From: Diploptera punctata
Taxonomy: Eukaryota > Arthropoda > Insecta > Blattodea > Blaberidae
Direction of reading: 5' to 3'
NCBI GenBank assembly: GCA_030220185.1
Contig: JASPKZ010000422.1
Span: 248,001-312,000, forward strand
DNA: 64,000 bases
A program made the position numbers and the translations under genes. This document shows, piece after piece, positions 31,735 to 43,852 of the stretch. Position 1 is the first letter of the stretch. Every line of letters begins with the position of its first letter. The notes beneath the pieces were generated by a model. The model worked only from the letters and a program-made list of their open reading frames with translations, did no database searches and was not told the DNA's origin.

Positions 31735-32131
31735 CAAGAGAACTGTCAACCATTGCATGCCAAAAACTACTTTGAAATTTATTCCAGACAAGCGTTGTGA
31801 AATGTCCAAAATATTATCTACAAGGTACTAAAATTCAGCACCAAATATCTCATTTAAACTATAGGGAAGTAATACAACACTTGACTTGGTAGATTGATAA
31901 CCCTCACTACCTGCCGTCCTCTCCACCTCCTGCCTTACTCCACTCCGCTCTTGCTCATTCAGAGAGACCATCTGTACAGTGGGTTCGCATTACTGGATTC
32001 TAACTTCAGTTTGTGTGCTTTGCAGTTAAAAATGGCAGATAATTTTTTTATACTTCCGTGGTATGTCACAACGCTTCACTGGGAGAAATTTCAACGTAGG
32101 TTTCGGCGTTAAATGGTTGATAGTTTCCTTG
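31735..32131. mobile_element. 397-bp TIR MITE, copy 2
   Basis: Ends CAAGAGAACTGTCAACCATT and inverted TGGTTGATAGTTTCCTTG. It is collinear with copy 1 (8637-9028) when inverted, including the CAGCACCAAAT, CACTTGACTTGGT and TTTGCAGTTAAAA blocks. Bases just outside (CTAA/TTAG) are complementary, so the TIR may extend four more bases. Confidence 0.85.
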
Positions 32132-32696
32132 TTAGAAGAAGCTATTTGTATTGACAAAAAATCAGCTAAATTCGACCATTGGGAGTAGGTCTACCTGAAA
32201 TCCTGAATAAAAAACGCTCTAGAGCCGCTATGTTTGTTTTCTCGCAACTAAACTGGATACTTACCGTACGATATTATCTAACAAATAAAATATATTTCAT
32301 AAACAGCAAAATCAGACAATGAATTCAACTTACTAAAGAATTCGCTTAGCTTATGCAGTTCACGGAACACACAAGGCTGCAGAGCCTGAAATACGAGGCC
32401 TACGATCAAATTTGTTTGCCTTTTTACACCTATGTTTGAATTTCAGGTGTTAAAGTCTGTAGTTAATAGGTAATAATTGGCGACGCAATTCAGAGCAGCT
32501 TGTGAAAGGGCCGACAAATATTGCACAGTGGTCTCTAACTTAAGGGTATTCTAGGCGCCGTGATTCTACAACATGGGAAAAAATCCGTACTTAGGACTGT
32601 TATGTCCTTAAAAAGAAGAACATAGTGATTCGCGGGACGAACTTGTTCCCTATATCATATACAGGCTCTCGGAATCGACACTATTTATTTAGTATT
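32132..32696. other. Intergenic DNA, possible SINE residue
   Basis: GTGAAAGGGCCGACAAATAT near 32497 recalls the body of the SINE at 19508-19746. No gene seen. Confidence 0.35.
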
Positions 32697-33312
32697 TACT
32701 AAAATTATGGCATTTCATGGGAAGGACCCCATACAAAGTAAAATCTGTCAAGAGAATAAAATTTTAGAGAGATCTAATCAATTTAAATACCTTGGATATT
32801 ATCTCTCTATCTGGGATGAAAAAGATATCGCTGAAAAAATTACTAGTTATAATAAAAGTTTAGGAATTATTAATCAAGTTATGAAACCATCCCTTGTACA
32901 AAAAAGCACCAAATTACGTTTATATAACACTTTGGCTAGACCAGTGTTGACCTATGGTAGTGAAGCATGGACACTAAAAAGACAACATGAAAGCAGAATA
33001 ACGGCTTGTGAAATGAGATTCATGCGCAGAACAGCGGGTTACACCAGATGGGATCGGAAAAGGAACACCGATATCTTAAAAGAATTGAAGACTACGCCAA
33101 TTTTGGAATATATTAAACAGTACCAACTAAATTGGAAACACCATCTTGAAAGAATGAGTTCAAATCGGATCCCCAAAGCTGTTTATAATTATATACCAAG
33201 AGGACGAAGATCTCTGGGCCGTCCTATGAAACGCTGGAGGGAAAATTTTCTATAGGATCGTAACAGGCATTGGGCTAATACTTGGAAGGAAGGAAGAAGA
33301 AGAAGAAATATT
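32697..33312 (+). mobile_element. RTE-like LINE, C-terminal third
   Basis: A single open frame from about 32697 to 33255 covers the RT thumb and C-terminal tail: TKIMAFHGKDP, FKYLGYYLSIWDEKDIAEKI, LRLYNTLARPVLTYGSEAWT, RITACEMRFMRRTAGYTRWD and YIPRGRRSLGRPMKRWRENF. It ends with a (GAA)n tail at 33288-33310, a normal LINE 3' end. The catalytic YADD region and everything upstream are missing (5' truncation). It is the least decayed LINE frame in the window, but it cannot encode a functional enzyme. Confidence 0.88.
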
Positions 33313-34109
33313 TGAATTTTTTTTATTTTTTTAAAACTTGTATCACTGTTCCATTCAATGTAGAATTATGTTGGAATATATGTCAAAAGTAGACATTTTC
33401 TAGAGGTTAAAACCGCGTGAAATCTACATCAGGTGCAGTGACATCTTCTGACAGAATTTGGAATCAACTGTGATGTGAAATATGTAGACATTTCACAGGA
33501 TTTTAGCTTTGGAGGTAAAAAAAATGTTATTTTTGCCGCACGTCAGAGTGGGGGGCTCATGTTTATGACCCTCATTTCCGCAGACAGATTTTTTTATGAC
33601 GAATGCGAAAATTCTCTCTCAAAGGAAATGACTTGATACTAATCTTGAAACAGAATGAATTGAAAACTTTCGCTACAGGAATTGTGTTCCACTAAGATAT
33701 CAAAAGAAAAAAATCCTTTACAACGCTTGATGCTTGTAGTTCCGTAAAACAGAAAAGTTGTGGAAATAATTTCTAGTTTATTAAACAATTCTTTTTAGTA
33801 TTCCTCTTCTTATGTTTATATTTGTTCCTTTTTCTCCTCTTCTTATTTTCATAGTTAATTAGTATTTTATTTAAGGACACTCTTTAAAAACTTAGGCAAT
33901 TAGCTTCTGAATTCTGGGCGTCAACGGGCCGTCAAACTTTGCTCAGAGACTTCATATTTGAGGCTTGAGGTTCTTTAACATGTCTTAACTTTACGACACG
34001 GTGCTCACGCTTTATTTCCTTTGCGAAGGAAACCATACTAACACTACTCCCTTAAATATCAATTGATCCCCAATCTTCTTTGAAACCGTAAACCCGAAAC
34101 CAGAAGCGA
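33313..34109. other. Intergenic DNA with possible old SINE
   Basis: 33895-34110 (GGGCGTCAACGGGCCGTCAA, TTGAGGCTTGAGGTTCTTTA) resembles a diverged copy of the minus-strand SINE at 19508-19746. No gene. Confidence 0.4.
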
Positions 34110-34545
34110 ACTTGGCAACCTTTACTTTTTCAGGATCCTTTCTCTCTTCTTATTTTTCCTCATATTTTATACTTAATTCTGTTTCCCCTTATTTATCTTT
34201 GTCTTTCTCTTTTTTCCTTCCTCCATTTTCATTTTTCAAAATATTTTCTCTAGTTTCTCTTATTTTCCCTCTTTTTCTCCTTTTACCTATTGTTTTTATT
34301 TCCTCGTATTTTTCTCTTTTCTTCATTTTTATTTTTTATTTTCCCCTTCTTCCTTTTTTTTTTTCTAATTCTCATTATTTTAATACTTTATATGATTCCT
34401 TGTATTCTTTTTTATTTTTTTAATTTTATTCTTTTACTTTCCCCTTCTTTACTCTTTTTTCTAATTCCTTACTTGTTCTTCTTTTCTCCCTATTTTTCTT
34501 TTTTCCTCTACTCCTTCTATTTGCTTACCACTTTTTCGTGACATC
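34110..34545. repeat. T/C-rich low-complexity tract
   Basis: About 430 bp of mostly TTTTCTCC/TTATTT-like sequence. The 83- and 103-codon Phe/Ser/Leu-rich frames here are composition artefacts. Confidence 0.7.
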
Positions 34546-34918
34546 TCTGATCTGAATGAGGTATATTCCGCAACTTCCGTGTAAAATCTCTGAAAGTTTG
34601 TCAGTACAGATCGTTTCAATGTTGAATGTAGTATGTGGAAAATTCAAAATTCTAGGGATGGTACAAGAAACCAGAGCAGTATTTTTATTTTTGCATATTA
34701 GCATGTATTATTGATTTTTAAGATAATTACATGCGTGTATGAGAAAATGTTTCATGCTCTGGAGAGTAAACGGATAAAGTTTTATATAACTAACTCAGAG
34801 GCACTATCGATCCCCAGTGTACAAGATATCATCTGAATTATGTTCTAAAGTGACAATGTCATTAGCGCAATACGCCAATTAATTTTTGCACGATTGTGCG
34901 CAATTACAATTATTATTA
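34546..34918. other. Intergenic DNA, no gene seen
   Basis: Nothing recognisable. Confidence 0.4.
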
Positions 34919-34966
34919 TGATCATCTTGAAGAAGATTTTCGGGCTGTAGGCCATGGTCGTGAGGC
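34919..34966 (+). repeat. Dispersed repeat end, partner of window start
   Basis: Inverted match to bases 1-46 (GAAGAAGATTTTCGGGCTGT, AGGCCATGGTCGTGA). Abuts an RTE fragment. Confidence 0.6.
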
Positions 34967-34976
34967 TTGTAGTTCC

Positions 34977-36615
34977 CCGATCTGAGCTAATGTTTTCCAA
35001 TCATCCCCTGTATAATTGACCTCCCTCAAGTTCTAGTTAATGCTATTTTCCCACCTCATTCTTGGCCTACCTACTGGATGCTTTCTCTTTGGTTTTCCAT
35101 ACCCCTCTTTCATTCTCCATTCATGGTACATATCCTCCCCATTGTAATCTTAGAGATTTAACTGTTCTTATTACATCTGGTTTCCCTTAGAGATCGTGTA
35201 ACTCACCCTTCTCCATTAAGTTGTCTGTTCGTCTCTCTTTGGTACAACACTTTTCATAAGAACAGAGGTCTTAGACAATATACAAAGGAGCCGTACTACC
35301 CATGGTTTCATACGGAGCTCCGGTGTGGATCAACTCTCTGTCAAGGAAGAAAAATGCCGATAAACTAAGAAGAGAATAACGAATGATTAACATTAAGATA
35401 GCAAAAGCATACAGGACGACTTCACACGAAGCGTGATAACAGGATTAATCCCCATAGTAATACAGCTCAAGGAGATTGCTCAATACTACAGCATAACGCA
35501 TCAGGCTAGCTGGAGAGGAAGAAACAATCATGGACACAGCTACAAACTACAAGCAATGGCCCCATCCAGCAGAGACCACACGCATACCAACAAAGGATGA
35601 AGCACGCCAAAACCAAATAAACATTTTGACAGATGACAGCAAGAGTGACAACGGCGTGGGATCAGGAGTGATAATATACGTAAACAATGAACCAGCTCCG
35701 ATACAGACTACACAAGTACTCAAACAATCAAGCAGAGCAATTTGCCATCCTGAAAGCTTTGGAAAAATTAGAAGAAATTGGCACCAGCGGAATATCAAAA
35801 TCAGCCGCTATTCACACCGACAGTAAGAAAACCCTCGATCTACTAAGTAACAACAAGAAGCACAACAGCCTGGTTGACAGATTACGACGCATCTATAGCA
35901 GCAAGATTGGGAACTTCACTTCACTTGGGTGAAACGAAGCAATGAAAAGGCGGACAGTCTGGCCAGACAAGCAGCAAGTAGCAGCGAAGAAGAAATCGCA
36001 TTCAGCAGAACACCACTGAGTGCGGTCAAAAGAGCTCTCTAATGGACACTAGTGTAGATAAATGGGCAACAGAGTGGCAAACTACAACAAAAGGTGCTAT
36101 TACAAAATCATTCTTTCCTAGTGTACAGCATAGATTAAAGTCAAACATCACCCTTACACACAACATCACAGTTCTAACCACAGGACACGACAAAATCGGT
36201 GCATATCTACAAAGATTCAAGATCCGACCTGCATCTGCAACAGAAACACACAGACAGTCGACCACATTTTGTACGAATGCGAAGTGCTAAACAGTGATAG
36301 GAAAGTGCTAGAAACAAATATTACTAGGGTAGGTGGAAAGTGGCCAACAAGTAAAAGTGAACTAGTCATCAAATACTTAAAGCACAGAAATTCGCAAACT
36401 TTGGCTCTCTAATCAAATGAAAACATAATATAGACTAAAATAGTGCAGACAAAAGATGTGACTGCTACAACATGCATGTAGTATTGCGCCATGCAATGGA
36501 GCGTGCAGTAATCAATCATTATAAAATAAAGAAAACACTTTTCATAAGTATTTTATTCTCAAATACTCGTAATCTCTATTTCCTTAAAGTAAGCGTATAA
36601 ACGCATATACAAAGT
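34977..36615 (-). mobile_element. RTE LINE 3' fragment split by another LINE
   Basis: 34977-35260 is the complement of the RTE tail (CTCATTCTTGGCCTACCTAC, GGTTTTCCATACCCCTCTTT, TTAAGTTGTCTGTTCG). It resumes at 36549-36615 (TTTTATTCTCAAATACTCGT, AATCTC). The LINE at 35261-36533 interrupts it with a 15-bp target duplication. Confidence 0.85.
35261..36533 (+). mobile_element. 5'-truncated LINE with RNase H domain, 15-bp TSD
   Basis: Flanked by AACACTTTTCATAAG at 35246-35260 and 36534-36548. Only the C-terminal part of ORF2 is present, in several frames. First comes the end of RT (GAVLPMVSYGAPVW-like, near 35285). Then an RNase H domain carries its four acidic positions: the aspartates of LTDDSKSDNGVGSGVII, the glutamate of NNQAEQFAILKALEKLEE, the aspartate of AAIHTDSKKTLDLL and the last aspartate of KADSLARQAAS. 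The tail follows (GHDKIGAYLQRFKIRP, then VDHILYECEVLNSDRKVLET) to a stop near 36411, a 3' UTR and an A-rich end. An RNase H domain places it among I/R1/LOA-like LINEs. At least three frameshifts are present. It lies on the strand opposite to its RTE host. Confidence 0.88.
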
Positions 36616-37949
36616 ATTAGATCATATTTTACCAATTTTTGCATTCGAACTATACGTTTTTGCCCGAGATTCGTTGAAATGTTTTAATTGTTTATTAAGT
36701 GTGTGATTAAAATTTAATAAAACCTAAAACACAAGTTTACGGGAAATTCAGTATTTTCCAAATCGACATTTATTTGCGCTGCTGTAGGCCCTAGTGATCG
36801 TTCTTGGCTCAGGTAGCTGCACTTATAAATTTATGACATCAAGAATGAGCTTATAAACAATGGACAATTTCTTAGTGATATTAATATAAATCGGAACTCA
36901 CCTTTTAATAGTGATAATATCGAAGGAAAAATCTAGCAAAATATATTTGTTTAAACACTGGATTAATGGTCGTTTTCATTTTAAGAGACAGAAGAAAATA
37001 TATTGTCAGGGGAAAAAAGTAGAGAAATATTGAGTTGTGTATAGTAATAAAGTTCATAAATTATTGTTGATGAAGTGATTGTTGAATGGTATTTCAATAT
37101 TTTATTACGTAATAAGATCTGATAATTTAATTGGTAAATAAATTCAATGAAAGAATAATATCATTACATTTCTATAATTACATTTATTATTTGAAAAAAA
37201 AATACGAAAAAATATGTGATTATAATTATTGAAATCAATACTTTTTAAGTATATATTTCCAAAGTTTGTACTGCATAATTGTATGCATATATTTACTAAT
37301 TTTAATGTTTATAATACTAGTCATAATCATACAATCATCGTAGTTACTATAGCGTTTTTGTAATTGAATGGTTGATTTCGAAAAGCAGACACGTCCCGTT
37401 ACAAGTGATTTTATGGAAGTCCGAATATTTTGAATACATTTTGTAATAACATTCACATTACTTATAAAAGTATGATGGTGTATAACATCTACACATTGTA
37501 ATTAACTGTTTTTTAATCAGCCATTCGTTTTTATAGTTTTGGTCTCTTCTATCACGAAATGCAGTGAAAGTCTATAGGCCCACAATAAATTTTATAAACT
37601 TACTATGTCAAGGGAATATTTATAAATTAGTTTTTTTTTTAATTTAAGTAGAGGATTTTATTGCAGCGTGAGTTAGGAATGCAGACTCATGGAATTTCAA
37701 GGGAGGAAGGATCTGTCTGTCTGTCCTGGTATTTCAAGGAAGGAGGAAATAAGAGACTAGTTTCTTACCAACATTGTCAGAGATGTGCCATTATGGAATC
37801 CACGTTGGTCAAGATAACTACTTATGTTACATAACAGACGTGTATTTTCCTGCTTCCACTTCAGAATCTAACTCGCAGACACATTTAAAAAAAAATTATA
37901 CTTACTGGCACTGCCGATCTCGGAGTTTCAAAGTTGCTCTGATATAACC
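36616..37949. other. AT-rich DNA, no gene seen
   Basis: About 1.3 kb without recognisable features. Confidence 0.4.
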
Positions 37950-38315
37950 TCTCCATTCATCCCTATCTTGTGTTAATATTATCAAGTGTTTTTTTAACTC
38001 ATCATCCTTAAATAATGGTTAATGTTATTCTCCCACCTATTCTTGGTCTACTTACTGGGCGTTTTCCTCTGGTTTTACTACAAACGGTTCCCATGCCCTT
38101 CTTCCATTCCACATTCGTGCCATGTCTTTCCCTTCGCAGTTCTTAACAGAGAATTAACTGCTCTTATTACATCTGGTATCCTATAAAGATCGTGTAGTTC
38201 ACTGTTTACATAGTTTCCTGTATTCACCTACTTGTTCGTCTCTCTTTGGTCCAAAAAAATTACTAACCACTTGATTCTCGAATAATCATAATATTTTCAC
38301 CTCTCTCAAAGTAAT
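37950..38315 (-). mobile_element. RTE LINE C-terminal fragment
   Basis: Complement of the RTE tail: GGTTAATGTTATTCTCCCAC, TCTTGGTCTACTTACTGGGC, TTCGTCTCTCTTTGGTCC. A further minus-strand frame at 38370-38582 (GPLINKMPVEGYTLRNGTQH) may be the tail of another LINE, but I cannot place it securely. Confidence 0.75.
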
Positions 38316-38618
38316 TTTCCGACAGGTACGGATGATTAATTCTGCCATCATCCATTCACAGTTTTCAGCTTACTCCATATTCAACATTCTCTTTCCATTA
38401 TTTCCTGTTTTCTCTTCTTGTCTGTATATGATCCTTTCATCAGTATGTTGTGTACCATTCCTTAAAGTGTATCCTTCAACTGGCATTTTGTTAATCAGTG
38501 GCCCAGCCAATAGCTTTTCCTCTTCTATATAATTTCTATCATTATTATTCTTCTTCCCACTGTTCGTATGATCTTGTTTCATTACAATGATTTAATTTAT
38601 TTTATCTCTCGATTGCAC

Positions 38619-38650
<32 letters not shown>

Positions 38651-38760
38651 TATTTGACATTGAACAATGCGAGTTTAAAATGACATAAGAAAAATAAATG
38701 CTCGGACGGGACTTGAACCCGGACCTCTGCATTTATATACCACTACATCTAGTAATATTG
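38619..38760 (-). mobile_element. TA microsatellite and tRNA-like SINE head
   Basis: (TA)n at 38619-38644. 38698-38755 on the minus strand has AGATGTAGTGGTATATAAAT and GTCCGGGTTCAAGTCCCGTC, a tRNA-like A/B-box layout. Confidence 0.5.
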
Positions 38761-39654
38761 AGAATATATTATTATAATAGAAGTTCCATTTTTATCATAT
38801 CAATATTTCTATCTCTCCTCACAGAGTTCATGTTTGCAGTGATATGTACATATGTGGTAGCTTCCCCTTTATTTCTGTCTCGCATTTTAACATATTCTCG
38901 AGGAAAACACGCGAAGGCGAGGAGAGTGAATTTGGCTAGATTACACCTCCATTATTCACCACAAAGGTTAACATCAGGATTTCTGACTTTGTCAGAGACC
39001 AAGAAATCCTCATTAACTTTGTCCCCTAATAAGATGCGCCGTGTAAAAATTATGTAAGTGAAAATAAGAGTTTTCCCTTTCCGTACTATAATGTATTGGT
39101 AAGAAAAGAGCTCTGTTTAAATGATGTAAACATGAAGAGAACACGTTTATACCATCTTAAAGGACATTTTTCCGATTCGTAAGGTTTAATGTTTGGGATT
39201 TTAATTTTTTTATTTATTTACTTTTTTAATCGTCCTTACTTTAAGTTATTTTCAACGAAAATTTTACGTCATATAAAAGGGCGACTTTGTGTTGCTCTAA
39301 TGAGGAATGTTTTTATATCTGTTTTTGTTATTTTGAATTACAGTAATTTTATTAGTATTTATAAATTATTATAGGCCTACTATACGGATTCGATTCTTGA
39401 AAATACCATTGAATTTTTTCATGTGTTTAAGTTCTGAAACGGAGTTCACTTAGCCTCGAATAAACTTACCCGGCTAAGAAAATTGAGAATAAGATAGCTA
39501 GATTATGTCATGATAACCATGTGACTTTTTTATTACATTCCTTTCTTATACAGGACTTGGCTGGTACTATAGGGAGGTAACTGAAACCTGAGCCATACAT
39601 TTAACAGGTACATAATGTCGGGCCTCCCCGAGTCTCTGGTTAGCAGTTCACAGC
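38761..39654. other. Intergenic DNA, no gene seen
   Basis: Frames at 38698-39057 and 39189-39374 have no recognisable domain and unconvincing composition. Confidence 0.4.
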
Positions 39655-39785
39655 AGTATAATACAAAGGACAGACACAAGTTTCAGATAGAGATTTAAAT
39701 TCCTCTACTCCGATGGGAATCGAATCCAGGCCGTCGGAATAAAAGTTAGGGAGTTAATCGACTATGCCACGACGACGGACAGCCA
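39655..39785 (-). mobile_element. tRNA-derived SINE, fourth type
   Basis: Minus strand GTCGTCGTGGCATAGTCGAT, TAACTCCC and GGCCTGGATTCGATTCCCAT align with the head of the SINE at 22165-22320. Confidence 0.6.
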
Positions 39786-40074
39786 GATCAATCAAATCAA
39801 TCAATTGCAGAGACGGAATCTGATCAATCAGTTTACAAATTGTTTTATTTTCATAACAAGCATAAAAGAAGTTAGACGTCCAGACATGCGTAAACTAAGT
39901 GAATGTTTCAGCAAGTCGAATTTATGGTCACATTTTTCTGCTTTACTGAAAATATATTTATTTTGTTAATTAAATTGTATATGTCCAGTTACGTTGCAAG
40001 AAAACATGCGTGGCGGCCACTAGAGCTATTTTAATTTTTTTTTCCTTTCAATTAAACTTTTATCCTTAATGGTC

Positions 40075-40255
40075 GTATTTCACTGATTTTTATGTAATAC
40101 CATTCTCCTTTTATTTTAATGGAATATACCAAGTTTCGTTGCGAAAAGTTGGAAATGGAGATAGTTAGAGCCATATTTAAATTTTCGCTTCAGCTTAACC
40201 CGCAATCTTAAGGACTGATTTTGCTGGTTAATGAATACTACTTTACTTTTCTTAA
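40075..40255 (-). repeat. Helitron-associated dispersed module
   Basis: GTTGCGAAAAGTTGG, GTTAGAGCCATATTTAAATT, TTCAGCTTAACCCGC and GGACTGATTTTGCTGGTT are a diverged version of the module at 15285-15430. Confidence 0.4.
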
Positions 40256-40499
40256 TTGACGGCTATATTGTGAGTTTTGTTCAGAAAAAAAATGTTCCAG
40301 TTAGAGCGTAAACAGACGCCTATATATAGGCCTATGACATGAAAGGAAAAACAAACTCCTGAACCGATATATGAACCCGAGACCTCTAACTTTTTTAGTG
40401 ACATACCAACTTGTCCAATTATACTGCTAGTACAAACATTAGTTTTTCTTTCCTTTTATATATATATATAATCATGAAAAATCCGCTTTAGGCCATGTG

Positions 40500-40905
40500 G
40501 CCTGTGAAAGTAAACCTAACGAAGACGGCCTTGATATTACCATCGATATTTTGGTCTTCCTTGGATCGTATGTCCTGTTGGAGTAACTTATATTGGAATG
40601 CCAATTGTGGAAGTCTATTTCTTTCCATTATTCTCAGATGATTTTTCCATTCTTGTTGGTATCTTTCTATAGGCCTATCTTCATTTAAATTTGGTACTTA
40701 AAGTTTTTCTTTGATAATTGTGTTCCTTTTGGTGATCCAGTCTATTAACTGCTACAGTGACCGTAAGAAGTGCATTTGACTTACTCTAAGTTCATGGGAA
40801 TTTATTTTATTTAAAATCCAAATTTCGCTTCCGTATTTTAGAGCAGCTTTTGATGTGTTATGCATTCTTAGTTTTGTTTTTGTCCTCATATATCTGTTCT
40901 CTATA
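40500..40905 (-). mobile_element. RTE-like LINE C-terminal fragment
   Basis: The minus strand reads RTKTKLRMHNTSKAALKYGS, EIWILNKINSHELRVSQMHF, then LRSL and, after a shift, a tail matching LINE RNTIIKE...LPQLAFQ-type sequence. No catalytic region. A tRNA-like scrap (GAACCGATATATGAACCCGA) is nearby at 40355-40430. Confidence 0.65.
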
Positions 40906-41613
40906 TACAGTATATAGTAGAATCGATGAAGAGGGTTTTCTCCCGTTTTCCCCTGCCACAATTTCATTGCACCATTTCTCCATATTCACCCCATCCATTT
41001 CATGCCATTCAATTTCGTTCATCAGCTCCCGTGATGGTACGTCAGGCATAGTTGGCCGGCATCCTTGTCATTCACAGACCTGTTTCAAAAATATTTTCAT
41101 GAGAAAATCCACAGCTGTTATTGTAAAACAAGATCTGAAGCGTGATATTGTTTCTGTAGATTTTCAGATATTTTATAGCCTTTATGAAAACAATATAAAT
41201 TGACAACCTGTGGTCGTGGTTTCTGCAGTCGATAACAAGATTCAAGCACGATATAACCATTTTAATAGGTTTTGACTCTTTGGAACTGTCGTATCACAGA
41301 TTTTCGTTGAAGTTAGAATACCTGTAATATTATTATGCTGGTAGTTTTTTTCATGAAGTGTAATTAATTATTTATAAACAAAGAATTACGTGACAAAGAA
41401 GTGGGAATAGCGGATATGAGATGTCTGACATCCGCTACCCTCACCACCACCTTATCTCTTCCTGGTGTGCGCCTCTCTGATTCTGTCAGTCTACAACATT
41501 TTTATCGCATATAGTTACAATAATACAGACACATCACCGTTATGTGATGAATTAATTTTATTTTAGAATTACTGCATTAGGGTACAAATGCTACTTGCCT
41601 CATGATCATAACG
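40906..41613. other. Intergenic DNA, no gene seen
   Basis: Open frames at 40850-41203 and 41072-41260 straddle LINE residue and AT-rich DNA with no domain. Confidence 0.4.
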
Positions 41614-41736
41614 TAGAGCCCGGATTTTATGTAATTACATATTCTGTTGCTGCGTATGTAGTTATATAAAAAAACTAAAATGTCGACAATTCAACTGAAA
41701 GGACCCGTATTCCAAATGTTTAAATTACATATGTTT

Positions 41737-42124
41737 GTCCACCGCTGTGGTCTCGAGGTAGTGTCCTGCTTGTCACGCAGCGGGCCCGGGTTCGATCCCC
41801 GGTCGGGACAGTTTTTCTGGGTGAGGTTTTTATCGGGATTTTTCCTCGCCTGTAAGACAAATGTCAGGAAAACTTTAAGGCCCGAACGATCCCCGAAATC
41901 ATATGGCCATCGCTATCATCATCATTCATATTCATCTTAGATTAAGCTTAGGATTAGGGGCTCTCCTGGCGCACCATTATCATCATCACCCATCATATCA
42001 TCGCGGCAACGTAACCCAGCCTTCCAGGCGCCCCAACCTCAGAAGTGGGTTACAATTACGCCATTGCCAGGAGACAAACCAGAAATGTCTAAAATGACAA
42101 AAACTTGGGGCATTAAAAAAAAAA
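41737..42124 (+). mobile_element. SINE S2 head joined to beta tail
   Basis: The head is the same as the S2 SINEs (CACCGCTGTGGTCTCGAGGT, GCGGGCCCGGGTTCGATCCC, GGTGAGGTTTTTATCGGG). After the ATC-rich stretch it carries the beta tail (GGATTAGGGGCTCTCCTGGC, GTAACCCAGCCTTCCAGGCG, CATTGCCAGGAGACAAACCA, GGGGCATTAAAAAAAAAA) instead of the alpha tail. Confidence 0.88.
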
Positions 42125-42431
42125 TTTCGAGCTATAATACATATTTCACACCATAGTACACACTTTTACATATTTTAATATTTTTTTGCGGAATTATTAT
42201 AAATGTTCGTCAATCCCATTAATTTTCGTTACATAGGAAGGAAGGAAAAACAATTGTAATTTTTATTATTGTGCTTCTCATGCATTGTCGTCAATCCTAT
42301 ACATTTCCGTTGCATTTAAAGCTAAATTGTACGAGTTCGATGCAGACAACAATGACTTGTTTTAAACATATTTTCTTCCTTGTTCTCAAACGTTTCAGAA
42401 TTTATAACAGTCAGTTGCGTTTAATTTAACT

Positions 42432-43852
42432 ATGGCACCGGTTGCGTCTTCGTTGTCTTCAAAGCTAAAAACGTGGATTTCTGTTGACAGTGCTTTAATC
42501 ACTGATGGTAAAACAGTCATCTGCCAAACTTGTGATAAACGTATTGGGTGTACAATGAAATCTCAAATTGAACAACATTTACGAAGCAATCTGCATATTA
42601 AAAATAAACGAGTTTCTTCAAAGAAACAGGTACTACTTACACAGTTGCAGGGACAGCCTACATCATCTAATACCGTAGTGAATTTTACAAAGAACTGTGT
42701 ATGGCGTTGGTTGCAGGGAACATACCCTGGAACAAACTTCAGGAAATTTAAACATTTCTTACAAAAATAGGCCTACTGCAACCGCAACATTACCGACCCA
42801 GGAAGAATTACTTGGATTCTTGTTATGTTGACGTATTAGAAAAAATCAGGATTGACATAGGCAACTCACCTATATGGATTTCTGCTGATGAGACGACGGA
42901 TGCTGGAGGCCGTTTCATCGCTTATCTAATTGTGGGCAAGATTGACTCTGAAGCTGCATCAAAACCATACTTAATTTATTGTAAATCTTTTGAGGTAACA
43001 AATAGTTCAACAGTTGCTAGATTCATTAATGAAGGTACTATGGCTAGGTGGCGTGAAAGAAGAGAGGTCCTACTGATGTGCACAGATGCAGCTCCATACA
43101 TGTTAAAAGCGGGGAAATCGCTTACTCTATTTTATCCAAACTTAGTGCATGTTACATGTACGGCTCATGCATTGCAACGAGTGGCAGAGACAGTTAGACA
43201 TGAATTCCCAGAAGTAAATACACTGATATCAGCAACGAAGGTTTTCTTAAAATGTCCTTATCGTGTACAACACTACAAGGAGCAGCTACCTGATGTACCT
43301 CTGCTTCCAGAGCCAGGGATAACAAGGTGGGCAACATGGATCGAAGCTGTAATTTTCTACAGTAAGCACTTCGAAACTGTGAAGTCAGTGATTGATAACT
43401 TTTCTTCTGATCCTGCAGTGTGTGTGAGTGAATCATTGTTAGCATTCAACAGTTCTAAAGTGCTCAGTTCAGTTTCATATATTGTAAGTCACTTCAGCTG
43501 GCTTCCCAACAGTATCAAGAAACTGGAAAGTTCAGGTATGTCTCTCCAAGAAGTTGTGGAAATAATTGACGATGCAGTTCAAAAGGTCAGTGTTGTACCA
43601 GGCGAAGTGGGTGGTGTAGTTTCTACTAAAATGCAGTCTGTGCTAAACAAGAACCCTGGATACCCAACTCTTTTTACTCTTTCTCGCTTATTTAATGGTG
43701 AAAATGTGGAACACCCTGAGAATATTATTCCTTGCAGAATCCCTCTCTATAAATATGCACCGTTGACTTCTTGCGAAGTTGAGCGATATTTTTCAGTTTA
43801 CAAAATCTCTGTAGAGGGAAAACATGGGCTTACAATACAATATTATAATTAA
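42432..43852 (+). pseudogene. hAT transposase with BED-type zinc finger, frameshifted
   Basis: The N-terminal frame (42432-42770) holds a BED-like finger: CQTCDKRIGCTMKSQIEQHL followed by RSNLHIKNK, giving C-x2-C...H-x5-H. After a frameshift near 42690-42810 the main body (to 43852) carries ISADETTDAGGRFIAYLIVG (first catalytic Asp region), LLMCTDAAPYMLKAGKSLTL, HVTCTAHALQRVAETVRHEF, PEPGITRWATWIEAVIFYSK and the dimerisation end APLTSCEVERYFSVYK. These are landmarks of hAT transposases related to the CGGBP1-like animal lineage, which cut and paste DNA with 8-bp duplications. The combined length (about 460 residues) is near full. The break between finger and catalytic body, plus a short C-terminus, suggests a recently dead copy. 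The start was chosen at the first Met before the finger. Confidence 0.88.

Noticed and set aside
34112..34541. Phe/Ser/Leu-rich membrane-like ORFs
   Set aside because: Low-complexity T/C-rich DNA, with overlapping frames that look alike in composition.
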